A stretch of DNA of 64,000 nucleotides from Agrobacterium cucumeris (GTDB lineage Bacteria; Pseudomonadota; Alphaproteobacteria; Rhizobiales; Rhizobiaceae). Made by a program: the position numbers and the translations under genes. The DNA is taken from contig NZ_CP080388.1 of assembly GCF_030036535.1 (NCBI RefSeq), forward strand, positions 310,001 through 374,000, read 5' to 3'. The notes beneath the pieces were generated by a model, which was given only the letters and a program-made list of their open reading frames with translations, was not told where the DNA came from and searched no databases. Shown one piece after another: positions 51,995-60,433 of this stretch (position 1 is the first letter of the stretch; each line of letters opens with the position of its first letter).

Positions 51995-53218
51995 TCAGCG
52001 CCAGGAATAACCATGGCTGTGGCGCACCAGCTTGCGCGCCCTTGGAATATAACGGCTGGCGGCAATCGCTTCCGTGCCGATGACCGCGTAACGCGGCTCG
52101 AACAGACGCGTCAGGCGCGCCACATCGCCATTTGAATCGGTCGCTTCCAGATCGGAATCCACGAGATCGAAAATGGTGAAGTCGGCGCGCTGGCCAACAT
52201 CGAGACGGTTTTCCATATCGAGGCGGATGACGGAGGCCGGATTGCGGGTAACGGCCTCGACGACATTTTCGAACGGCATATCGACCGACAGCAGCTTCGA
52301 CATGGTCGTCGCCAGATCCCAGACCGGGAAATTCATCGAATGGCCATGCAAATCCGTCGAGATCGAGAACGGCAACAGGCCGCGTGCAATCGCCGCTTCC
52401 GCCACCTTGAAGGAGAAGGAGGCGCCGCCATGGCCGATATCCAGCCGGATGCCTTCACCGGCGCAGCGTTCGGCAAGGTTGAACAGGTCCTCGTCTTCCA
52501 TGATGCTGGAGCCCGATTTGCCGTTGAAGCAATGGGTCACGACATCACCGGGGCCGAGGATTTCCAGCACCTCGTCATAGAGTGCCGGCGGTTCGCCCAC
52601 ATGCACCATCATCGGCACTTTCAGGATCTTGGCGATCTTCTTGCCGAGCTTGACCGGCGTCACACCCCAGGAACCGGTGATGACATGGCTCGCCCGCACC
52701 TTCAGGCCGACAATATGCTCGCTGTTTTCGGCGTAACATTCGAGGATACGATCTAGGTCGATATCCTTGATGTCGCGCAGTTCCGGCACCCGGTTGCAGG
52801 CAACAAGGCCGATGGAACCGAGATTGAGAAAGGCCTTGATGCGCTCTCTCGAGGGTTCGATGATATATTCGCGGAAACCGTGGAAATTCGCCTCGCCCGC
52901 CGAACCGGCATCCACCAGCGTCGTGACGCCGCGTTCCGCCCCGCATTCGGAGGGGCGGATGGAGATATCGGTGCCGCCGTGCCAGATGTGCACGTGCAGA
53001 TCCACCCAGCCGGGCGAGATGAAGGCGCCCTTGGCATCGATACGCTGTGCATCCGCAGGCGCCTGCAGGGCAGAGCCTACCGCGGCGATCTTGCCATCGC
53101 CGCCGATCAGAATATCGGTCGAGGCCTGGGACGCCCCCTTTCCGAAACCGACAGGTTTGACATTGGTGAGAAGAATGGGAGCTTGAAGAGGCGCTTTCGC
53201 CTGTTCGCCGGACGACAT
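51995..53218 (-). CDS. Amidohydrolase/deacetylase family metallohydrolase
   Basis: 407 residues. The metal-binding HxH is in PGWVDLHVHIWHGGTD near residue 70. Further metal-site candidates are VGLKVRASHVI (the carbamylated-lysine position), MVHVGEPP, VTHCFNGKSGS and DIGHGGASFSF, and FSISTDLHGHSM supplies the catalytic Asp. This is the dihydroorotase/aminoacylase-like group that commonly accompanies SelA-like PLP enzymes. It probably removes an acyl or cyclic amide group before the PLP enzyme acts. MSSGEQAK at 53218 follows the permease stop directly. Confidence 0.88.
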   Translation of the reverse strand: MSSGEQAKAPLQAPILLTNVKPVGFGKGASQASTDILIGGDGKIAAVGSALQAPADAQRIDAKGAFISPGWVDLHVHIWHGGTDISIRPSECGAERGVTTLVDAGSAGEANFHGFREYIIEPSRERIKAFLNLGSIGLVACNRVPELRDIKDIDLDRILECYAENSEHIVGLKVRASHVITGSWGVTPVKLGKKIAKILKVPMMVHVGEPPALYDEVLEILGPGDVVTHCFNGKSGSSIMEDEDLFNLAERCAGEGIRLDIGHGGASFSFKVAEAAIARGLLPFSISTDLHGHSMNFPVWDLATTMSKLLSVDMPFENVVEAVTRNPASVIRLDMENRLDVGQRADFTIFDLVDSDLEATDSNGDVARLTRLFEPRYAVIGTEAIAASRYIPRARKLVRHSHGYSWR

Positions 53219-53219
53219 A

Positions 53220-54095
53220 TTACAAATCCCTTCGCAGTCTTGGGTCGAGCATGTCCCGCAGCCCGTCGCCGACCATTTGCAGCGACAGCACGGAAAGAAT
53301 GATGGCAAAGCCGGGGAAATAGGTCATCCAGTCAGCCTGGCCGATATATTGGCGGCCAGCGGAGATCATGGTTCCCCAGGTGGGTATCTCGGGGCTGACA
53401 CCGAGCCCCAGAAAGGAAAGGCCCGCCTCGGCCAGCATGGCGCTGGCAAAAAGGAAGGTGCATTGCACGAGGATGGGCGAGACCAGATTGCGCAGCACAT
53501 GCCGCGTCATGATGTGGAAGGTGGAAATGCCAAGCGCCTTCGCCGCCTCCACATAGGGCAACTCACGGATCACCAGCGTCGAGGCGCGCACGATGCGGGC
53601 AAGGCGCGGCGAATAAACGACTGCAAGCGCGATGATGACAGTCGTCAGGGACGGGCCGAGTGCCGCCACCAGCGCAATCGCCAGCAGAATATCCGGAAAG
53701 GCCATCATCGCATCGATCAGGCGCGCAATCGGCGTATCCAGCTTCTGGAAGAAACCGGCAAGCAGGCCGAGCGTGATGCCGATCAGCGCCGAAAGCGCCA
53801 CCACGGCGGCCCCGACCAGAAGTGACAGCCTTCCGGCATAGATGGTGCGGGAAAACACGTCGCGGCCGAACTCGTCGGTGCCGAACCAGTAGATTTCGCT
53901 CGGCGGCTTCAGGCGGTTCACAATCGACAGTTTCGACGGCGAATAAGGCGCAATCATCGGCGCGAAAACGGCAAGCAGCACGAAGACGACGAGAACGATA
54001 AGACCGGCAGCGACCGTCTTCCGCTTCAGGAGACGCCGAATGAACAGGATGGTCGGGTTGCGCGCCGGCGGGGTGGTGGAAACAATATCGGCCAT
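53220..54095 (-). CDS. Dipeptide/oligopeptide ABC transporter permease (DppC type)
   Basis: 291 residues. The N-terminal cytoplasmic segment and first membrane helix (VAAGLIVLVVFVLLAVFAPMI) are followed by the family motif FGTDEFGRDVFSRTIYAGRLSL and an EAA loop (VEAAKALGISTFHIMTRHVLRN), with FLGLGVSPEIPTWGTMI near the C-terminus. It pairs with the DppB-type protein, whose stop it overlaps. The substrate is inferred to be the compound processed by the amidohydrolase and the PLP enzyme. Confidence 0.93.
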   Translation of the reverse strand: MADIVSTTPPARNPTILFIRRLLKRKTVAAGLIVLVVFVLLAVFAPMIAPYSPSKLSIVNRLKPPSEIYWFGTDEFGRDVFSRTIYAGRLSLLVGAAVVALSALIGITLGLLAGFFQKLDTPIARLIDAMMAFPDILLAIALVAALGPSLTTVIIALAVVYSPRLARIVRASTLVIRELPYVEAAKALGISTFHIMTRHVLRNLVSPILVQCTFLFASAMLAEAGLSFLGLGVSPEIPTWGTMISAGRQYIGQADWMTYFPGFAIILSVLSLQMVGDGLRDMLDPRLRRDL

Positions 54096-55036
54096 CAGTA
54101 ACGAACCCTCGGATCGACCAGCAGATAAAGCATGTCGATTGCAAAATTGATGAGCACGTAAAGCCCGGCGATGATGAGAAGCGCGCCCTGAATGACCGGA
54201 TAATCCCGCCGCAGCACGGCTGAGACGACAAGATTGCCGACGCCCGGCAGGCCGAAGACGGTTTCCGTTACCACTGCACCGGAAATCAGCACGGCGGCGG
54301 TGAGGCCAAGCACGGTGAGAATGGGAATGAGCGCATTCTTCAGCGCATGTTTCATCACCACCCGGCGCTCCTTGACGCCCTTGGCTCTGGCGGTGCGGAC
54401 ATAATCGTCACCGAGAACATCCAGCATCGAGGCGCGGGTGAAGCGCAGAATGAGCGCGGAGGAAACGAGGCCGAGCGCGATGGCCGGCAAGGTCAGGTGA
54501 TACATGCGCTGCAAGAAGCTGGCACCCGGCCCGCCATAACCCGAAACCGGAAACAGATCGAGCCGCACGGCAAAGACCTGCATGAGGATGAGGCCGAGCC
54601 AGAAGCTCGGAATGCTCGCCGCCAGCATTGCAATGGTGGTGGCTGCCTGATCCACGAAGGAACCACGCCGGTAAGCGGCGTAGATGCCGATGGGCAGCGC
54701 GATGACGCTGGCAATCAGCAGCGAAAAGATTGTCAGGAAGAAAGTCGGCTCCGCCCGGTCCAGCAGTGCCGATCCAACCGGCATGTTGAGGAAGATCGAC
54801 TGGCCGAGATCGCCCTTCAGCAACTGGCCGATATAATAGACATATTGCACGCCAAGCGACTGATCGAGACCGAGCCGGGTGCGCAGCTCGGCAATATCCT
54901 GCGCCGAGGCATCCGGCCCCAGCATCACGGCAGCCGGGTCTCCCGGGGTGACGCGCAGGATGACGAAAACGATGGTGACGACGAGGAACATCACCACGAT
55001 CATTCCCGCAAGTCTTTGGAAAATATACCGTATCAC
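54095..55036 (-). CDS. Dipeptide/oligopeptide ABC transporter permease (DppB type)
   Basis: 313 residues from a GTG start (MIRYIFQRLAGMIVVMFLVV) with GGAGCC upstream. Typical DppB blocks are VILRVTPGDPAAVMLGPDAS, LGLDQSLGVQYVYYIGQLLKGDLG, the EAA-like loop VRTARAKGVKERRVVMKHALKNALIP and ETVFGLPGVGNLVVSAVLRRDYPVIQGA. It forms the translocation channel together with the DppC-type protein. Confidence 0.93.
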   Translation of the reverse strand: MIRYIFQRLAGMIVVMFLVVTIVFVILRVTPGDPAAVMLGPDASAQDIAELRTRLGLDQSLGVQYVYYIGQLLKGDLGQSIFLNMPVGSALLDRAEPTFFLTIFSLLIASVIALPIGIYAAYRRGSFVDQAATTIAMLAASIPSFWLGLILMQVFAVRLDLFPVSGYGGPGASFLQRMYHLTLPAIALGLVSSALILRFTRASMLDVLGDDYVRTARAKGVKERRVVMKHALKNALIPILTVLGLTAAVLISGAVVTETVFGLPGVGNLVVSAVLRRDYPVIQGALLIIAGLYVLINFAIDMLYLLVDPRVRY

Positions 55037-55145
55037 GTATCAAGGCTCCGAAGCGGGTGATAGGCCGCGACCAGGCGACGGTTGAACTGAGTTAAAGATG
55101 AATGCCGACACCTCCGGCACTCAGGGTCGGGAAAAACGCTTACTT

Positions 55146-55259
55146 CCGTCATGCCGGACTTGATCCGGCATCCAGCTACCACGCGTCGGCGTGGTAAAAG
55201 AATCCCTTGCGATCAAGGACTTGATCGCGCTGGATCCCGGCTCAAGGCCGGGATGACGG
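55146..55259. repeat. GTCATGCCGG-type composite palindrome, copy 4
   Basis: The left arm (CCGTCATGCCGGACTTGATC) and the right arm (GGCTCAAGGCCGGGATGACGG without its first bases) enclose a perfect CCACGC/GCGTGG hairpin at 55179-55194 and a GATCAAG/CTTGATC pair. The modular layout is like 30042-30156. It lies between the binding-protein gene and the permease genes of the same operon. Confidence 0.8.
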
Positions 55260-55300
55260 GGTGCGGCCGTAGCACCCAGCACCCCGAGACCAAGCTGATC

Positions 55301-56827
55301 CTATTTCGTGACCGAAGCGTTCCAGAAATACGGCCACGGAGCCGGGTCGACACCATCAAGCTTGTTGGACTTGGCCGCTGCGGCATTGAAGTCACCGATC
55401 TTGATGAGCGGCAGCTCGGCATAGATCGTCTTCTGCACGTTGGCCCAAAGCGCGAGGCGTTTTTCCGGATCGGCTTCCGACGTGAAGGCGTCAACTGCCG
55501 CCTTGCGTGCCGGCGTATCCCACCAGCCCGGTGAGCTGGTGGACAGAGCTCCCATCAGCGCCGGTTCCGGCAGGAAGGGGCTGTGGCTGATATAGATGTC
55601 CCAAAGCTTCGGATCGGCGCGGCGCTGCGTCAGCGTCGCCCAGTCCACCACCTGCATATCCACCTTGAAACCGGCAAGTTTCAGATATTCCGCCGCCACC
55701 TGCGCCATCTTGTAATGGAACTCATATTGGCGGCTGGTGAGGATGCGCAGTGGCTCGCCATTATAACCGGCTGCCTTCAGCTTTTCGGCGGCGGCTTCCG
55801 GGTTGCCGACATTATAATTGCCCTCGACACCCTCTTCCGTGTGCCAGGAAAAATTGTCGGGGTAATAGGCACCGTCCAGAGCGTAGAAATCCGTGCTGCC
55901 GAAAGCGGCTGCGAGCATGTCTTCCATGTTCAGAGCTTCGGTCACGGCCTTGCGGACCTCGAGCTTGGAAGCAAGCCCCTCCTTGGTGTTGAACACGAAG
56001 ACCGGGAAACCGAATGGTTTCAGCATCATCGGCTGCGAGGCCGACGAGGACTTCACCTTGTCGAAGGATTCCACCGGAATGGAATCGACATAGTCATATT
56101 GTCCGGAAACAGCGGCTTCGACGCGGGTATTCGGATCAGGCACCGGGACGAAGCGGATTTCATCGAGATACTGATGGCGTGCACCGCCATAACCGTCGCT
56201 CTCGCCGTCACGGGATTTGTAGCCATCGAAACGCACGAGCTGGATATATTGGTCCGCCTTGCGTTCCTTCAGCATATAAGGACCGGTGCCGACAAATTCG
56301 GCCATCGGCTCCGCCTGTTTTTCAGCCGGCAGAATGATGGCGGCGGAGTTGTTGAAAGCCAGAAGCGAGGTCAGCGGCGCATAGGCCTGCTTGAGGGTGA
56401 TCGTCACCGTTCCGGCATCGGGCGCGGAAATATTGTCGATGAAACCGGCGGCCTGCTTGCCGCGTGAGGCGATCTTCATCCAGCGGCCGAGCGAGGCGAC
56501 GACATCTTCCGAGGTCATGTCGCTGCCATCATGGAACTTGATACCCTGCCTGAGCTTGATCGTGTAAGTTTTGCCATCCGCACTGATTTCCGGCAGACTT
56601 TCGGCCAGAAGCGGCGTCACCTTCCAGCCCTTGTCGAAGGTGTAAAGCGTTTCGAAAATATGCTGCGTGACGATGCCGACCAGATCGGCGGTCGAGGCCA
56701 TGGGATCGAGTGTCGGCGGCTCGCCGATCGTCGCGACGTTGATGACGCCACCCTTCTCCGCGGCCATCATCACACCCGGCGCCAGCAACAGCGCGGCGGT
56801 GGCGAGAAATGCAATTTTACGTCTCAT
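55301..56827 (-). CDS. ABC transporter substrate-binding protein, family 5 (dipeptide/nickel type)
   Basis: 508 residues. The signal peptide (MRRKIAFLATAALLLAPGVM, cleavage near MMA-AEK) precedes an SBP_bac_5 fold: INVATIGEPPTLDPMASTADLV, YTIKLRQGIKFHDGSDMTSEDVV, FVGTGPYMLKE, GFPVFVFNTKEG and YNGEPLRILTSR. It binds peptides or similar polar amides in the periplasm. MRRKIAF at 56827 has GGGAGC; a 9-codon upstream extension is unlikely. It leads the operon SBP-DppB-DppC-amidohydrolase-RidA. Confidence 0.93.
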   Translation of the reverse strand: MRRKIAFLATAALLLAPGVMMAAEKGGVINVATIGEPPTLDPMASTADLVGIVTQHIFETLYTFDKGWKVTPLLAESLPEISADGKTYTIKLRQGIKFHDGSDMTSEDVVASLGRWMKIASRGKQAAGFIDNISAPDAGTVTITLKQAYAPLTSLLAFNNSAAIILPAEKQAEPMAEFVGTGPYMLKERKADQYIQLVRFDGYKSRDGESDGYGGARHQYLDEIRFVPVPDPNTRVEAAVSGQYDYVDSIPVESFDKVKSSSASQPMMLKPFGFPVFVFNTKEGLASKLEVRKAVTEALNMEDMLAAAFGSTDFYALDGAYYPDNFSWHTEEGVEGNYNVGNPEAAAEKLKAAGYNGEPLRILTSRQYEFHYKMAQVAAEYLKLAGFKVDMQVVDWATLTQRRADPKLWDIYISHSPFLPEPALMGALSTSSPGWWDTPARKAAVDAFTSEADPEKRLALWANVQKTIYAELPLIKIGDFNAAAAKSNKLDGVDPAPWPYFWNASVTK

Positions 56828-57262
56828 GTTGAAGCTCCCAGCTTTTTTTATCAACTCGATGTTCCATTATTATGTTATATGCATCTTTATAACAGAATAT
56901 CCCGATAAGACGCCTTGTCAATGACCTCGTGGCGAGATCTCGGAATTCATGGGTTGAGGAACCAGCAGGAAATCTTTGCCAGCGTTAAAAGCAAGCTTTT
57001 GGGAATGACGGCCACGTCTTCCGGGCGAGACAGAAGAGAATTAACAGGTCGGGATATTTCGCATTTGCGAACAAACTGCTATTGAAGATCGAACCAAGAC
57101 CAGTTTTCGACCGACATCGCTTAGCATTCCTATTATTTTTATATCATTCCGTCTCCGGCAGCCGCTTTTTCAGGACTGGAGACAAGCAGGCCATTCTATA
57201 CCGCCGAGTTTTTTCGAAGGCGGATTATAAATTTTTATTACGTTGAAATTATTGAGGAAATT
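56828..57262. other. Divergent intergenic region before the glycosyltransferase gene
   Basis: About 435 bases, AT-richer than the surroundings. The left end holds the candidate IclR site and the ABC promoter. From about 56940 to 57262 I see no gene, RNA or clear repeat. Confidence 0.5.
56862..56880. promoter_or_regulatory. Candidate IclR operator upstream of the ABC binding-protein gene
   Basis: TTCCATTATTATGTTATAT matches the reverse complement of 50530-50548 in 16 of 19 positions. It lies 35 bases before the start codon, where it would overlap the core promoter. Confidence 0.6.
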
Positions 57263-58387
57263 ATGAAGACGGCAATCGTCCATGACTGGCTCACCGACCG
57301 AGGTGGGGCTGAAAAGGTGCTTCACAACCTTCTCGAAATCTATCCTCACGCGGATCTTTATTGCCTTGTCGATTTCATGAGCGAGCGCGACCGGGGCTTC
57401 CTCGGCGGGCGGCCCGTCAACACCTCTTTCATCCAGAAATTGCCCTTCGCCCGAAAGAAATACCGTTCCTATCTGCCGTTGATGCCGCTTGCCATCGAAC
57501 AATTTGATCTCAGCGGTTACGATCTGGTGATCTCCTCAAGCTATGCCGTCGCCAAGGGTGTCATCACCGGTCCGGGCCAGTTTCACGTCTCCTATATCCA
57601 CAGCCCCATCCGTTATGCCTGGGATCTCCAGCACCAATATCTGAAAGAAACAAAACTCAATCGCGGCTTCGCCTCATGGATTGCGCGCGCCATCCTGCAT
57701 TATATTCGCATGTGGGATATACGCACCGCCAACGGCGTTGACCTGATGACGGTCAATTCCAAATTCATTCGCAACCGGGTGCGCAAATGTTACGGGCGCG
57801 ATTCAACGGTGATCTATCCGCCGGTGGACACCTCGCATCTGTCTCCTTCCGAATGGAAAGGCGACTATTTCGTTACCGCGTCGCGGCTAGTGCCCTATAA
57901 GAAAGTGCACCTGATCGTCGAAGCCTTTGCGAAGATGCCCGAAAAGCGCCTCGTCGTCATCGGCGACGGACCCGACATGAAACGAATTCGCGACATCGCC
58001 GCGCCCAACGTTGAGATCCTTGGCTTCGTCGGCAATGAGGAGCTTCATAAATACATGGCGGAAGCCAGGGCCTTCGTTTTTGCGGCAGAAGATGACTTCG
58101 GCATCGTGCCGGTGGAATCGCAGGCGCTGGGAACACCGGTCATCGCTTATGGCAGAGGCGGCGTGCTTGAAACGGTCATCCCGCTCGGCGCTTCAAACCA
58201 GCCGACGGGCCTCTATTTCGGCGAACAGACACCGGAAGCGATCTGTGCCGCCGTGCAGGAATTCGTCGATAATTCCGAGCGCTTCGACAAGAACGCCTGC
58301 ATCGACAATGCCGCCCGCTTCTCACGGGAACGTTTCCTGCGGGAATTTGCCGATACCGTGAATTTTGCACTGGCGGAACGGGCCTGA
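57263..58387 (+). CDS. Glycosyltransferase, GT4 family
   Basis: 374 residues in two Rossmann-like domains. The N-terminal acceptor domain starts MKTAIVHDWLTDRGGAEKVLHNLLEIYPHA. The C-terminal nucleotide-sugar domain shows FVTASRLVPYKKVHLIVEAF, LVVIGDGPDMKRI, NVEILGFVGNEELHKYMAEARAFVFAAEDDFGIVPVESQALGTPVIAYG, where E-x7-E in EDDFGIVPVE is the GT-B donor-binding signature. It acts in the cytoplasm on lipopolysaccharide, exopolysaccharide or another surface glycan; the sugar is unknown. No other glycan genes precede it, and the next gene is a secretion ATPase. Confidence 0.92.
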   Translation: MKTAIVHDWLTDRGGAEKVLHNLLEIYPHADLYCLVDFMSERDRGFLGGRPVNTSFIQKLPFARKKYRSYLPLMPLAIEQFDLSGYDLVISSSYAVAKGVITGPGQFHVSYIHSPIRYAWDLQHQYLKETKLNRGFASWIARAILHYIRMWDIRTANGVDLMTVNSKFIRNRVRKCYGRDSTVIYPPVDTSHLSPSEWKGDYFVTASRLVPYKKVHLIVEAFAKMPEKRLVVIGDGPDMKRIRDIAAPNVEILGFVGNEELHKYMAEARAFVFAAEDDFGIVPVESQALGTPVIAYGRGGVLETVIPLGASNQPTGLYFGEQTPEAICAAVQEFVDNSERFDKNACIDNAARFSRERFLREFADTVNFALAERA

Positions 58388-58696
58388 ACGTCAACGACCC
58401 GTTGCGCGGCTGAAGACCGAGCCGTGTCGATCGATAATGCTAAACCGCTGGCGGCACGCCTGTTAATGACCGCGCCGAAGTAGATCCAGATCAGCGATCT
58501 CGCCTCAGCGCGAAGCATTTAAATATCGAGGATGCATACACAAAGGCCAGCCCTAATTATTAGCCGGATTTATTGTTGCAGGTTGCCACCGCAGCACTAA
58601 ACCTAAGATGCTTTAATCGGTTTACCCAGTTCATTCTCAAACAGCATTGCCTAATTTTATTTATTGTGCGATTTTCGCGCAGTTTTAGGTGTTGAT
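58388..58696. other. Intergenic region upstream of the type I secretion genes
   Basis: About 310 bases. AT content rises towards the secretion ATPase start, where a promoter must lie. I see no gene, hairpin terminator or repeat I can support. Confidence 0.5.
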
Positions 58697-60433
58697 ATGT
58701 TTTTATTTAATTCTTTTTTAACAAAAAATAGGCGCGCTTTTTTCGCTGTCGGCCTTGCCAGTGCGCTGATGAATATTCTTAATCTTTCCGGCTCGCTCTT
58801 CATGCTGGAGGTTTACGATCGCATTTTGCCCAGCAAGAGCATCCCTTCGCTTGTCGCGCTGGTCGTTCTCCTCATCATTCTTTACGCCTTTCTGATGGGC
58901 TTTGATGTTTTGCGCAGCCGGATATTGGCGCGTATCGCCGATACCATCGACGACGCGCTCAATCAGAAGCTTTTCAGGGCATCGATCGGCGCTCCTCTTT
59001 TTGCCTCCGCCAAGATCGATGGCTTGCAGATCGTCGGCGATCTCGATCAGATACGTCAGTTTTTGTCCGGTCCGGGCCCCGGAGCATTTTTCGATATTCC
59101 CTGGCTCCCCATCTATCTGCTGATCTGTTTTGCCCTGCACCCGTGGATCGGCTTTGCCGTGCTTGGCGGCGCCGTCATTCTCGTCATTTTGACGCTTTTG
59201 ACCAATTGGCTCACTGAAAAGGCCACCAAACAGGCTTATGCCGCGCGTGGGCAGAGAAACACGCTCGTGGGCAACAGTCAGCGCAATATTGAATCCATCA
59301 AAACAATGGGCATGATGGGTGCGGTGACCTCGATGTGGAGCGATCTGCATTCTCAATATCGTGCCGTCACCCTTTCGACCTCCGATACGGCGGGCATGCT
59401 TGGCGCGATATCGCGCACATTCCGCCTGCTGCTGCAATCCGGCGTCATGGCAATCGGCGCCGTGCTGGTCATCGATGGCAATGCATCGGCGGGCAGCATC
59501 ATCGCAGGCTCGATCCTTTCGGCAAAGGCGCTTGGCCCCGTCGAACATGCAATAGCCAACTGGCGCAGTTTCATGACGGCACGACAGGGCTGGAAGCGCA
59601 TCAACGAATTTCTTGAACTGGTGCCTGAGCCGCCACCGCCACTTTCCCTGCCGCGGCCGCAATATACCGTTGCCGTCGATCGTGTGACGGGTGGGCCGCC
59701 GAGTGCTGCGCGCGATACGGTTGCCGATATTTCCTTTACGCTGAATGCTGGCGACGGGCTCGGTATCATTGGTCCAAGCGCGTCCGGAAAATCAACGCTG
59801 GCGCGCCTGATGACGGGGATCTGGCCCTATGAGCGCGGTTCCGTGCGCTTCGATGGCGCAGCGTTGAACCAATGGGATTTCGAGGTTCTCGGCAAATCCA
59901 TCGGTTACATGCCCCAGCAGGTGGAGTTGATGGCGGGAACCGTCGCGCAGAATATCGCGCGATTTGACCGTGATGCGACAGCGGAAGCAATCGTTGCGGC
60001 GGCCAAGGCGGCTCAGGTTCATGACCTGATCCTGAGCCTGCCCAGCGGTTACGACACCTATATCGGCGATCGTGGCGAGGCCTTATCGGGCGGGCAGAAG
60101 CAGCGCATCGGCCTTGCCCGCGCGCTTTTCGGCGAACCGTTTTTTGTGATTCTGGATGAGCCAAACTCCAATCTGGACAGCGAAGGCGAGATGGCGCTGC
60201 GCAATGCAATCGGCGACATCAGGGCGCGGGGCGGCATCGTTGTCGTCATCGCCCATCGTCCCAGCGCCATCGAAAGCGTCAATCTCGTGATGGTCATGAG
60301 CGGCGGCCGGATGCTGCGCTTCGGCACCAAGGAAGAAGTGCTGGCGCAAATCCTGCGGCAAAACCTGCATCAGGTACCGGCAGCGGAGGAAGAAACGCGC
60401 AAGATCGAAAACCGGGTGGGCGAAAATGGTTGA
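58697..60433 (+). CDS. Type I secretion system permease/ATPase (PrtD/LapB-like ABC exporter)
   Basis: 578 residues. The transmembrane domain (about residues 15-300: FFAVGLASALMNILNLSGSLFML; LVALVVLLIILYAFLMGF) is followed by the ATPase with Walker A GPSASGKST near residue 358, Q-loop GYMPQQVELMAGTVAQNI, signature ALSGGQKQRIGLARAL near 460, Walker B FVILDEPNSNLD and H-loop IAHRPSA. There is no N-terminal C39-like domain, as in PrtD-type exporters of RTX proteins with C-terminal signals. The ATG at 58697 follows AGGTG. It forms the inner-membrane complex with the next gene's adaptor. Confidence 0.94.
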   Translation: MFLFNSFLTKNRRAFFAVGLASALMNILNLSGSLFMLEVYDRILPSKSIPSLVALVVLLIILYAFLMGFDVLRSRILARIADTIDDALNQKLFRASIGAPLFASAKIDGLQIVGDLDQIRQFLSGPGPGAFFDIPWLPIYLLICFALHPWIGFAVLGGAVILVILTLLTNWLTEKATKQAYAARGQRNTLVGNSQRNIESIKTMGMMGAVTSMWSDLHSQYRAVTLSTSDTAGMLGAISRTFRLLLQSGVMAIGAVLVIDGNASAGSIIAGSILSAKALGPVEHAIANWRSFMTARQGWKRINEFLELVPEPPPPLSLPRPQYTVAVDRVTGGPPSAARDTVADISFTLNAGDGLGIIGPSASGKSTLARLMTGIWPYERGSVRFDGAALNQWDFEVLGKSIGYMPQQVELMAGTVAQNIARFDRDATAEAIVAAAKAAQVHDLILSLPSGYDTYIGDRGEALSGGQKQRIGLARALFGEPFFVILDEPNSNLDSEGEMALRNAIGDIRARGGIVVVIAHRPSAIESVNLVMVMSGGRMLRFGTKEEVLAQILRQNLHQVPAAEEETRKIENRVGENG

